From NCBI GenBank assembly GCA_050013075.1, contig JBEKFZ010000053.1, forward strand, positions 1-29,145: 29,145 bases of DNA. The letters run 5' to 3'. Under the pieces are notes generated by a model that saw only the letters and a list, made by a program, of their open reading frames with translations, ran no database searches and was not told where the DNA came from. This document shows positions 7,366-14,969 of the stretch, in pieces. Within the stretch, counting starts at the first letter, position 1. Each line of letters starts with the position of its first letter. The DNA is from JBEKIK01 sp050013075. GTDB lineage: Bacteria > Planctomycetota > Planctomycetia > Pirellulales > Thermoguttaceae. Both the position numbers and the translations under genes were made by a program.

Positions 7366-9054
7366 ATGGACCAGATGGCCGGCGTTCACATTATGCTCGA
7401 AATGCTTGCCGGCTGCGGCGTGCGGTATTTATTCGGCAATCCGGGAACCACCGAACTGCCGCTATCCGACGCCATGGCCGACGAGCGCCGCATTCAATAT
7501 ATTCTTGCCTTGCAGGAAGTACCTGCCGTGGCCATTGCCGACGGTTACGCCCAGGCTTCACGCCTGCCGGGGGTGGTGAATTTGCACGCCTGCTGCGGAT
7601 TGGGCAATGGGATGGGCATGATCTACAATGCCTTTCGCGAAGGCACGCCGCTAGTGATAACGGCCGGGCAGCAGGATCAGCGGATGCTTTTTGAAGAGCC
7701 GATTCTATGGGGCCGGATGGTTGACGCGGTAAGACCCTGGACAAAATGGGCCGAAGAGATCCGCCGCGTGCAAGACATACCATCGGCGATTCGCCGGGCA
7801 TTGCAAACGGCAATGGCGCCGCCCACCGGTCCGGTGTTTCTGGCATTGCCGCTGGACGTGCAAATGGCCGAGGCCGAAAGCGGCTTGGACCTGACTCCGC
7901 CGCGGTTGCCCGACTTTCTGGTGCGTGCGCCGATTGGGGCGCTGCGTCAAGCGGCCGGGATTTTGGCCAATGCCAAGAGTCCGGGCATTTTGGCGGGCAG
8001 CCGGATTTGCGAGGCCGACGCGGTTACGGAGTTGGTTTCCGTTGCAGAACGATTGGGCGCGCCGGTGATGCACGAGGCGACTACGTCGCACGGCAGGTGC
8101 GGTTTTCCATCCGATCATCCGTTGGCCTCCACGCAATTGCCGTTCTGGTCGCCGGAGGTTCGCGAGTATCTGGCCGAATTCGACGTGCTGTTGGTGGCAG
8201 GCATGAAACTCATGCAGCAGTATATCTACCACGAACCCAGGCCCATTCCCGAACACATCCGGCTGGTTCACATCGACGACGATCCTTGGGAGTTGAACAA
8301 GAATTATCCATTAGAATCGGGCGTGATCGGCCATCCAAAGACCGCGTTGTCCGAATTAGCCGCTCTGCTGGATGAAACGATGACGCCGGAGCAAAGCCGG
8401 GCAGCCCGGGAGCGATTGATTGCGCACGGCAAAAAGCGCAGGCATGAGTGCGAGGCCTTGCGCCGCGAGGCGGACAGTCAAAAGGATTGCCGGCCCATTT
8501 CACCGCTGTACTTTATGGAAACCATTGCCCGAATTTTGCCGCCCGACGCGGCCGTAATCGAGGAAGCGCCCACCACGACCATGGGCGGATATTTCGAGCG
8601 CACCGGTGCGTTAAAAAACACCAGCGGATATTTTGCCCAGCGGGGCTGGGCCTTGGGCTGGGGATTGAATTGTGCAATCGGCGTGAAACTGGCCTGGCCC
8701 GACCGGCCGGTGCTGGCGTTGATCGGCGACGGCTCGGCCATGTACGGCATCCAGGGCCTATGGACTGCCGCGCATTATCGCATTCCCGTCACCTTCGTGA
8801 TCTGCAACAACAACGAGTACAAAATCCTCAAGGATTGCGCCAAGGTGCTAAAGCTCCCGGCGGCCTGCCAGGAGCGTTTTGAAGGACTGGACGTGGTTGA
8901 TCCGGCGATAGACTACGTCGCGTTGGCCCAATCGCTGGGCGTTTCGGCCCAACGCATTTCCGATCCTGACGAGCTAAGCAACACCGTTTGCGAATCTTTC
9001 AAAAGCGACACGCCCCGACTGATCGAGGTCCCGGTGCGGCATCCGGAAATATGA
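7366..9054 (+). CDS. ThDP-dependent benzoylformate decarboxylase-like enzyme
   Basis: This 562-residue thiamine-diphosphate enzyme is closest in pattern to benzoylformate decarboxylase and more distantly to acetolactate synthase. I chose ATG 7366 (MDQMAGVHIM); TTG 7357 and ATG 7375 are alternatives. The Pyr domain has GNPGTTELP (24-32), LQE with cofactor-activating Glu51, and NLHACCG with His74. The middle domain holds YIYHEP with His289. The PP domain has GDGS (454-457) and NNNEY for Mg2+ and ThDP. His74 and His289 appear to match catalytic His70 and His281 of the Pseudomonas enzyme, and the Ser26 position is Thr28. That suggests a 2-keto acid decarboxylase or lyase, but the true substrate cannot be read off. 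No operon partner is present, and no ribosome site is seen. Confidence 0.85.
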   Translation: MDQMAGVHIMLEMLAGCGVRYLFGNPGTTELPLSDAMADERRIQYILALQEVPAVAIADGYAQASRLPGVVNLHACCGLGNGMGMIYNAFREGTPLVITAGQQDQRMLFEEPILWGRMVDAVRPWTKWAEEIRRVQDIPSAIRRALQTAMAPPTGPVFLALPLDVQMAEAESGLDLTPPRLPDFLVRAPIGALRQAAGILANAKSPGILAGSRICEADAVTELVSVAERLGAPVMHEATTSHGRCGFPSDHPLASTQLPFWSPEVREYLAEFDVLLVAGMKLMQQYIYHEPRPIPEHIRLVHIDDDPWELNKNYPLESGVIGHPKTALSELAALLDETMTPEQSRAARERLIAHGKKRRHECEALRREADSQKDCRPISPLYFMETIARILPPDAAVIEEAPTTTMGGYFERTGALKNTSGYFAQRGWALGWGLNCAIGVKLAWPDRPVLALIGDGSAMYGIQGLWTAAHYRIPVTFVICNNNEYKILKDCAKVLKLPAACQERFEGLDVVDPAIDYVALAQSLGVSAQRISDPDELSNTVCESFKSDTPRLIEVPVRHPEI

Positions 9055-9098
9055 TGATTGCGATAATGTGTGATCGGTTCATTGTAAGGCTTTAATTT

Positions 9099-9524
9099 TT
9101 ACGGCTTTTCCGCGGCTTCGGCATAATCTTTTGTAGAGGATAGAATGCCTACAATGTTGATTGCGGTGGTAACTAACACAAACATGCCGAGAATAAGCCT
9201 TAGTTGTCCCTTGCCAGGATCGCTGGCACTAAGGAAAAGCCAAACGGCAAAACAGATTCCTATAATATTTGCGGCAAGCGCTATTACACGCAGCAAGCGC
9301 GAGTATCTCCTATTAATCGATAAGATAGTTGCGCTGCCAGTTATGAGGAGCCAGAGATAAGATATCCACAAATTCGTTGATGAGCCGTTCAATCCCTCAT
9401 GGGCAGTATATCCTATGGCGTTTTGAGATACTTCATGGTTAGCCAATAAATGGATTATTCCACCACCACCCAGTATCGCCAAAATCCAAGCCGATATACG
9501 AGCTGCTTTATTAATAGTATTCAT
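9099..9524 (-). CDS. Small four-helix membrane protein, unknown
   Basis: This 141-residue protein starts at ATG 9524 (MNTINKAARI), which follows GGGGGAAAG at ribosome-site distance. The upstream ATG at 9539 overlaps that site and is less likely. Four hydrophobic segments are visible (ISAWILAILGGGGII, LWISYLWLLITGSATIL, VIALAANIIGICFAVWLF, LRLILGMFVLVTTAINIVGI). A short polar tail ends in EAAEKP. No family is recognised. It is the last gene of a minus-strand run starting at 12272, with a gap of about 120 bases to the next gene. Confidence 0.65.
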   Translation of the reverse strand: MNTINKAARISAWILAILGGGGIIHLLANHEVSQNAIGYTAHEGLNGSSTNLWISYLWLLITGSATILSINRRYSRLLRVIALAANIIGICFAVWLFLSASDPGKGQLRLILGMFVLVTTAINIVGILSSTKDYAEAAEKP

Positions 9525-9644
9525 TATTCTTTCCCCCATCTAAATTAGGTTAACATGTAGTGTAGCCGCTACTTGATGTGATAGTTTTTCCTCGGATTGC
9601 AGCACGGCGAGATAGGCTCGTCTGTGGACGCACACATAATGTTT

Positions 9645-10100
9645 TCAATTGACAAATGTCGCCTTGACCCTTCGTGATAACTTAAAATACGGAATCCAAA
9701 TCGCCGCCACTAAAACTCGTTTGATGACAGCAATTATAACAACCTGCTTATCGATGGAGCCAATTATCGCCAAACCCAAAGCCGATAATAATAACGGCGT
9801 CACAAGCCAAATTATGATAAGGCGAATTACGGTTTGCGGTGCATTTTTCCGTTTCTTGAAAAATCTATCGACGGCGATCAGTAGATAGATCAATATTGCA
9901 AAGTTGACAAAAAACGCGATTAGCGAGCAAATACAAACCCCTATTCCCAAGCCCATCGCTTCTTTAAGAAACGGTATTGCTTGGATTAACTCGTATAATC
10001 CCAAGACCGCCGAGAACGCCAGTAGAATAGCGGTAAGGTTCAGCCACCCTTTAAAACCAACTGCATTGGCGTATACCGAGATGTTTTGTTGGTCGTCCAT
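9645..10100 (-). CDS. DUF2569-like membrane protein
   Basis: This 151-residue protein has four hydrophobic helices. A GFKGWLNLTAILL opening and a WIPYFKLSRRVKATF ending both fit the DUF2569 family pattern (GLGGWL at the start, IPYFxxSxRVKxTF at the end). The function of that family is unknown. The ATG at 10100 is preceded by AGGGAGC. Upstream on the same strand, about 130 bases away, lies a 60-residue membrane protein. Confidence 0.7.
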   Translation of the reverse strand: MDDQQNISVYANAVGFKGWLNLTAILLAFSAVLGLYELIQAIPFLKEAMGLGIGVCICSLIAFFVNFAILIYLLIAVDRFFKKRKNAPQTVIRLIIIWLVTPLLLSALGLAIIGSIDKQVVIIAVIKRVLVAAIWIPYFKLSRRVKATFVN

Positions 10101-10228
10101 TTTTAGCTCCCTGCTAATTCAGTACGTTTTCGATTATGACAACTCAAACATTTTGTTATCGAGTTAAGCTCCATGCAAGGCTTGGGAGCCCAAAGCAGGC
10201 CTTTCCCACAAAACTCTGATGGAAAAGC

Positions 10229-10411
10229 TCAAAGCATTCCCATGACGCCTATAATCAAGAAAATGGTTCCTATGAGGACAAGGACCAGACCAAGTGCCTT
10301 GGCCGGGATTCCAGTGACCTTCTTGTTCTTGGTAATTGTGATGCCATCCCGAATCGTTTGAACCCCACCAATAATTGCGGCAACTCCGATAATAGCGCAG
10401 ACCAGGGCCAT
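10229..10411 (-). CDS. 60-residue two-helix membrane protein
   Basis: I chose ATG 10411 (MALVCAIIGVAAIIGG) because AAAGGAGAG lies directly upstream. A longer frame from 10519 would overlap the preceding gene. Two hydrophobic helices flank a short basic loop (ITKNKKVTG). The product is unknown. It starts about 43 bases after the stop of the PEGA-repeat gene, so co-transcription is likely. Confidence 0.65.
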   Translation of the reverse strand: MALVCAIIGVAAIIGGVQTIRDGITITKNKKVTGIPAKALGLVLVLIGTIFLIIGVMGML

Positions 10412-10454
10412 CGTCCGCTCTCCTTTCTTGCAGTTAGTTGAGGGTGTCCTGAAA

Positions 10455-12272
10455 TTAGTTGCGAGGTTTGCTTCCCTTGCCCTTTGTTGGTTCACGATCA
10501 TGGCTGGCTTTCTTATCAAGCAGTTCCTTCAACTCCTGCATTTTAGTCGGGAAGCGGTTCACTAGGTACCAGTACTCTTTCCTCTCTTTCTCAAACTGAT
10601 CCAAGTAACGGACTGCTGTTTCAGTCTCTCCTGCGCGTGCAGCCCCTATCAAAGCATCTAAAAACGCCTCGCCCCGTCGATCATCGCACCAGATTTCATT
10701 TGCGGTAGACAATGCGCTATCAAAATCTTTCAGGTTCACATATGCATGCGCAATTATTTGAAGTGCTTTATACTTAAAACAGTCCAATGATTTAGTTTCA
10801 AACGCGTTATACGATTCTGTTGGTCCGAGATAATGTGCTCTCATATTCATCGCTAAACCACTTGCCTTTTCTAAAGTTCGATGTGCGCCAACGGTGTCCC
10901 CCTCTTTCGCTTGTTGCTGAGCTTTCTCCACCATCTTTTTCACCTCTTCAAACACAGGCCCATCTGGATCGGGAAATTTTTTGAGAAGTTTTTCGATTTC
11001 CTTATTCGCTCCAATTCTCTGATAATGGTTATTCTTAAAAATGTCTAAATAATGAGTTGCTGTCTCGGTCTCCCCGGCTCGCTCAGCCTCTAGAATAACA
11101 TCGCGCTCCGCCATAATGCATCGTTCCGAATAACGTATTTCTTGCGTAAGGTTATAGGCGTTGTCAAAGTCCTTCAATACTATATAAGCACGCACAATCT
11201 CGTGAAGAGCCTTATCTTTGGGGGTATCTCTAACCTGATCATTTAATTCAAGGTTCATTGTCAGGTCATGTGCCTTTTCCAGTGTGAGACGTGCATCAAT
11301 AATCTTTCCCTCCTTCGCTTCTTTTTTGGCTTTCTCTACAAGTTTCAGCACTTCCACAAACACGGTTTTATCAGATTCCGACGACTCCGAATCCTTGCTG
11401 GCAGAAACGGTAGCCTTGGCCTTCGTCTGTGATTGGCTATTATTGCGATTGGCTTCCTGATTTAGCAGTTCTTTAAGCTTTTTCGTCTTGCTCGGGTATA
11501 ATTCAGTAAGGACTACTCTATAATCCTTCTCAATCTGATGCGAGTAATCGATAGCCGTCTCGGTATCTCCGGCCTGCACGGCCCCCATTACAACATTTAA
11601 AAATGCCTCATTCTTGCGATCACGATTATTAATATCTTTTGCAGTTGTTATGGCGCGCGGAAAATCTTTCAGTTCCACATAAGCACATACAATCTGGTGG
11701 AGCGCGAGATCTTTAAATCTGAGTTGTAAATCTTCCCTGAACTCCCTACCTTCTTCTATCAGTTTACGTGCTTTTTCTAGTGTGACATGCGCATCAATGA
11801 GCTTTCCCTCCTTTGCTTCTCTCTTAGCTTCCTCGACTACTTTCAGCAGTTCTGCAAATGCATCCTTTTCAGAAGTTGAAGAACCCAAATCCTTACTGGC
11901 AGAAGGCCAAGGCAAGATATTGCGCCCCCCCCGGTTTGTGCCACGGTCCTGTTCTATCGCTTGACCGGCTTTTTTGAATTCCAACTCAAGCTTAGTTACC
12001 CGCGAAGCATGGATTTCCAATTCCTTTTCAATAGGATCGTACCCTTCCAACTTTACAACGATCTTGGCGGTTCCCGGTTCTACTTCAAATAAATCAGGCG
12101 TAACGCCTAGTTCCTTTCCGTCCAGAAAAACTTTTGCGCCTGCTGGAGTTGTGCGAACATAAAGCTCGGTCGTCGGTTCCTGGGCAGATATCGGTTTTGT
12201 ATCGAAGAAACCGAGGATTCCCAGATAAAACAGGTGGAAGAATACTATTGCTGGTTTGTTTAAGAAGTTCAT
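10455..12272 (-). CDS. Secreted PEGA protein with three helical (TPR-like) repeats
   Basis: This is a 605-residue exported protein. Residues 1-31 are a signal peptide (cleavage near PISAQ), and the ATG follows AGGGGAGC. Residues 35-100 are a PEGA domain (VRTTPAGAKVFLDGKELGVT), a small beta domain common in envelope proteins. Three alpha-helical units follow at about 136-273, 303-431 and 440-586. Each has the order AKEGK..DA..TLEKA, then LKDF..A, then AGxTETA..Y, and linkers rich in Ser and Lys separate the first two. The helix-turn-helix pattern suggests TPR-type protein binding, but canonical TPR residues are not all present. A G8 tract (11925-11932) lies in the linker between PEGA and the repeats. 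It diverges from an ECF sigma factor whose neighbouring kinase also ends in a PEGA domain. The exact function is unknown. Confidence 0.8.
   Translation of the reverse strand: MNFLNKPAIVFFHLFYLGILGFFDTKPISAQEPTTELYVRTTPAGAKVFLDGKELGVTPDLFEVEPGTAKIVVKLEGYDPIEKELEIHASRVTKLELEFKKAGQAIEQDRGTNRGGRNILPWPSASKDLGSSTSEKDAFAELLKVVEEAKREAKEGKLIDAHVTLEKARKLIEEGREFREDLQLRFKDLALHQIVCAYVELKDFPRAITTAKDINNRDRKNEAFLNVVMGAVQAGDTETAIDYSHQIEKDYRVVLTELYPSKTKKLKELLNQEANRNNSQSQTKAKATVSASKDSESSESDKTVFVEVLKLVEKAKKEAKEGKIIDARLTLEKAHDLTMNLELNDQVRDTPKDKALHEIVRAYIVLKDFDNAYNLTQEIRYSERCIMAERDVILEAERAGETETATHYLDIFKNNHYQRIGANKEIEKLLKKFPDPDGPVFEEVKKMVEKAQQQAKEGDTVGAHRTLEKASGLAMNMRAHYLGPTESYNAFETKSLDCFKYKALQIIAHAYVNLKDFDSALSTANEIWCDDRRGEAFLDALIGAARAGETETAVRYLDQFEKERKEYWYLVNRFPTKMQELKELLDKKASHDREPTKGKGSKPRN
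11925..11932 (-). repeat. G8 homopolymer within the PEGA-repeat gene
   Basis: Eight consecutive G on the coding strand encode Arg-Gly-Gly in the linker between the PEGA and repeat domains. Such tracts are prone to slippage, and loss or gain of one base would truncate the protein after the PEGA domain. Confidence 0.6.
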
Positions 12273-12523
12273 AAAAGCTCCCCTATGGCATAAAAATGTT
12301 TCTGGTTACAATTTCTATATAATATGTATATATTCTGCCCGGTAAGGGCGATTGTCAACCGTTTCTACAGGACACAATATATACAGGTACGAATCTGATT
12401 ATATGCAATAATGACGTCTAATAGGTATATGCGCGGCAAGATGGATATCAGGCTTTGTTAATTGATAAATTGTCCGATTTATATTAAAATCAAGCTGTTT
12501 TCCAAGAAGAAAGGGTTCAATAG
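12273..12523. promoter_or_regulatory. Divergent promoter region
   Basis: This 251-bp AT-rich gap lies between the PEGA-repeat gene (minus) and the sigma factor (plus). It includes TATATAATATGTATATATTC near 12316-12336 and a small GCCC/GGGC hairpin near 12340. Both promoters should lie here. No specific -35/-10 pair can be assigned with confidence. Confidence 0.45.
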
Positions 12524-13249
12524 GTGGTGGATTCAGGTCCGGCGGATTCTTCGGCCATCAGTAGCAAAACGCAGGCCACGTTGCTTAATCGCTTGCGGGA
12601 CGGTTCGGACGCGCTGGCCTGGGAAGAATTTTTCCAGCGATATTGGCGGCTGATTTATGCTTATGCAAGGCGGTGCAATTGCTCGGAGCACACCGCGGAA
12701 GAAGTCGTGCAAGATGTGATGTTGAAAGTCTTCGAACAGAAAGACTTTTTTCATTATGATCCGGCGCGAGGTCGGTTTCGCGATTGGCTGGCCGCGGTGG
12801 TGCGAAACAAGGCGGCCGAGTTGCGGCGCAGGCCGTCGGAAAGAGTCCGGGCCAACGGCGGAAACTCGGTAATCAACGGCGTCGAGCCGCGGTCGGATGC
12901 ACTTCAGCCCGATGACGTTTGGGAAAATACCTTTGAACAAGCCTTGCTACTGGTGCTGCTGGACGCAGTTCGGCGGGAGATGAGTCCCAGGGCTTACTTG
13001 GCGTTTGAACTTTTTACGCTCCACGAAATACCGGGAGCGGCCGTTGCAAAGCAAACGGGCTTGACCCGCAACGGGGTGTATCGGGCATGCAAAAGAGCCT
13101 TGCAAAGGCTGAAGGAACTGGGGGCCGCATATCGCGAGGACGGCCAACTCAGCGAGAGCATCAAACAGGCGATTCGATCGCAACCGCAGGCTGCGGTCGA
13201 ACAGTCGCTTGCCACGCGAATTGAAAAAAGCATGCAATCGCGAGGTTAA
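12524..13249 (+). CDS. ECF-type RNA polymerase sigma factor
   Basis: This 241-residue protein starts at GTG 12524 (or GTG 12527), with AAGAAAGGG upstream. Region 2 spans about residues 24-105 (LAWEEFFQRYWRLIYAYARR, then AEEVVQDVMLKVF and the promoter-opening FRDWLAAVVRNKAAE). Region 4 spans about 140-195 and carries a helix-turn-helix (AVAKQTGLTRNGVYRACKRA). A 45-residue C-terminal tail lies beyond region 4. ECF factors redirect RNA polymerase in response to envelope or cell-state signals. No anti-sigma gene is adjacent. Instead a Ser/Thr kinase gene lies 160 bases downstream, an arrangement known for planctomycete ECF-STK groups. Confidence 0.88.
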   Translation: MVDSGPADSSAISSKTQATLLNRLRDGSDALAWEEFFQRYWRLIYAYARRCNCSEHTAEEVVQDVMLKVFEQKDFFHYDPARGRFRDWLAAVVRNKAAELRRRPSERVRANGGNSVINGVEPRSDALQPDDVWENTFEQALLLVLLDAVRREMSPRAYLAFELFTLHEIPGAAVAKQTGLTRNGVYRACKRALQRLKELGAAYREDGQLSESIKQAIRSQPQAAVEQSLATRIEKSMQSRG

Positions 13250-13250
13250 A

Positions 13251-13274
13251 AAACCGCTTGCGGTTTAGCGCTGC
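13251..13274. repeat. CCGCTTGCGG interspersed repeat, copy 2
   Basis: AAACCGC-TT-GCGGTTT begins two bases after the sigma factor stop. It is the more perfect relative of 4894-4917, and the shared flank (GCGxTGC) shows a common origin. Confidence 0.65.
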
Positions 13275-13321
13275 CTGATATTAATTGTTTGAATCTACAC
13301 TAGCATCTGAGGCAAAAAACT

Positions 13322-13339
13322 CCGGGAGCAAGCTCCCGG
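13322..13339. repeat. CCGGGAGC hairpin
   Basis: CCGGGAGC-AA-GCTCCCGG lies in the sigma-kinase gap. It is a strong GC hairpin without a T-tract, so it is more likely a dispersed palindrome than a terminator. Confidence 0.55.
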
Positions 13340-13409
13340 GCTAAACGGATAATAAAACTGCTGTCCCAAAAAACCGTGAACAGAAAACTGTTTACCGATA
13401 ACCGATTCC

Positions 13410-14543
13410 ATGTCTGATAACCAAGAACCTCCGCAAGTTCCGGACTACGACCTTATTCGTCCAATCGGCGAGGGCGGATTCGGCCGGGTGTGGCTGGCGG
13501 CCAATCAGACCACCGGCCGTTTGCGCGCAGTAAAGCTCATTCCATTACGGCGATCGGGCACGACCGACGCGGCCGGCCGGGAAATCGTATCGCTTACGCG
13601 TCTGGAGGCGAATCTGGGCCATCGGCACCAGAATTTGTTGAACATTCACCATGTGGGCAAGACCGCCGATTATCTGTTTTACGTGATGGACCTGGCTGAC
13701 GACGTTTCCGGCTCTCCGGCGTGGAATGATCCGAATTATCATCCTGCCACCTTGCGGAAACGCCTGGAAAGCGGTCCCCTGGATCCTGAGGAATGCTTTT
13801 CTTGCGCGCGGCAGTTATTGGCCGGTTTAGCGTCTCTGCACGAGGCGGGCATGGTGCATCGCGACGTGAAGCCGGCGAACTGCCTTTTCGTCGCGGGAGA
13901 ATTAAAGCTTGCCGATTTCAGCCTGTTGACCGAGGCCAGTCCGCTTGTATCACGGGTTGGAACTGAAAAGTACATGCCGCCGGACGGACACATGGATGTC
14001 CGTGCCGATGTATATGCCGCCGGATTGGTGATATACGAAATGGTCACGGGATTGCCCACCAACCGATTTCCCGGCTTGGGAGAAATGGGGCGTCAAGTAG
14101 TGAATGATCCCTTTTTAAGCGATCTGATCCGAGTGGTTCTGCGAGCCTGCGAGGTCGATCCGCAGCGGCGTTATCGCAACGCCCGGGAAATGCTACAGGA
14201 ATTGAAGGAACCCGATCCGCGGAGCGCTCTGCGCCGAACCCGCGTAAAACGGCTGACGGCAGTCTGCTTGGCATGTTTTACCATATTGCTTTTAGTCTGG
14301 GCGGGAGTATGGCTAAGTAGGCCGCGGCTGGTCCACGTCAATTTTACTTATCCTTTTGAAGCGACTATTTACTTGGACAATATCCTCCAAGTCGATGCCG
14401 AGGGACATCCATACCGGACGCCTTGCACAATTGAAGATCTGCAAGCTCAAACATATCATGTTATGTTCAAGCACGATAAACTGGGAGAATTGGACGCGGG
14501 GCAAAGAGATTTTTCCAAAGATCGGCACATCGAGGCACGCTGA
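13410..14543 (+). CDS. Membrane Ser/Thr kinase with extracytoplasmic PEGA domain
   Basis: This 377-residue protein has a cytoplasmic Hanks-type kinase (about 13-268), a membrane helix (281-303, TAVCLACFTILLLVWAGVWL) and an outward-facing C-terminal PEGA-like domain (about 308-368, with FEATIYLDN and TPCTIEDLQAQTYHVMFK). Kinase landmarks are the glycine loop GEGGFGRV (20-27), Lys42, HRDVKPAN (150-157) and DFS (169-171). The glycine of DFG is serine, and the APE motif reads MPPD, so activation-loop handling may be unusual. ATP and metal residues otherwise look intact, so it is probably active. No ribosome site is seen. It follows the ECF sigma gene and is a likely partner that phosphorylates or controls it. 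The PEGA domain could sense wall or surface ligands. Confidence 0.88.
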   Translation: MSDNQEPPQVPDYDLIRPIGEGGFGRVWLAANQTTGRLRAVKLIPLRRSGTTDAAGREIVSLTRLEANLGHRHQNLLNIHHVGKTADYLFYVMDLADDVSGSPAWNDPNYHPATLRKRLESGPLDPEECFSCARQLLAGLASLHEAGMVHRDVKPANCLFVAGELKLADFSLLTEASPLVSRVGTEKYMPPDGHMDVRADVYAAGLVIYEMVTGLPTNRFPGLGEMGRQVVNDPFLSDLIRVVLRACEVDPQRRYRNAREMLQELKEPDPRSALRRTRVKRLTAVCLACFTILLLVWAGVWLSRPRLVHVNFTYPFEATIYLDNILQVDAEGHPYRTPCTIEDLQAQTYHVMFKHDKLGELDAGQRDFSKDRHIEAR

Positions 14544-14603
14544 AAATCTGAAACGGGAGCGGAAAACTCCGACGGTCGTTGAGCGTTGTGTATGGCATTT
14601 TTT

Positions 14604-14627
14604 GTTCCCATGCCGGAGCGTGGGGAC
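14604..14627. repeat. GTTCCCACGC palindrome, copy 2 (degenerate)
   Basis: GTTCCCATGC / GCGTGGGGAC is a mutated copy of 7084-7107, with the CCGG loop region inverted in part. It again precedes a MITE-like element. Confidence 0.55.
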
Positions 14628-14640
14628 AAGGAAAGTAGTA

Positions 14641-14762
14641 AGAAACTATCCGAAAAGTCCATTTGTCATCCTGAGCGAAGCGAAGGATCTCATCGGATAG
14701 GTATTTTCCCCCGGATTCTTCGCTCCGCTCAGAATGACGGGAAAGGTTTTCGGATAGTTTCT
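14641..14762. mobile_element. MITE-like element, copy 2
   Basis: This 122-bp element has perfect 16-bp terminal inverted repeats (AGAAACTATCCGAAAA at 14641-14656, its complement at 14747-14762). It has nested inner arms GTCATCCTGAGCGAAGCG and CGCTCCGCTCAGAATGAC. It is clearly related to 7175-7287. It has no coding capacity, and no obvious target-site duplication is seen. Confidence 0.72.
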
Positions 14763-14770
14763 AAGTCGTT

Positions 14771-14797
14771 ATCAGTTTTCAGTAATCAGTTTTCAGT
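14771..14797. repeat. ATCAGTTTTCAGT direct duplication
   Basis: A 13-mer occurs at 14771-14783 and again at 14785-14797. It looks like simple low-complexity filler. Confidence 0.6.
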
Positions 14798-14969
14798 TCA
14801 AAGTACGAAGTACGGAGTTACATGACAAATTGAGCAAGTTGTCGTGATTGTTCAATTTGTAATTTGCAATTACCAATTTGCAGTAAAAAAAACATGTGCG
14901 CAAAACGCGCTCAAGCCTCAAATAAAGACTCTAACCTTCTCTCGAAGGGAAAGGGAATTGCGGGGTGGG

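Larger units (their letters stand above)
14544..14969. other. Repeat-rich spacer between two kinase genes
   Basis: This gap between two convergent kinase genes holds a degenerate 24-nt palindrome, a MITE-like element and a duplicated 13-mer. An AT-rich tail has an imperfect hairpin (ACAAATTGA near 14823 with TCAATTTGT near 14852). No gene is supported. Confidence 0.65.
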
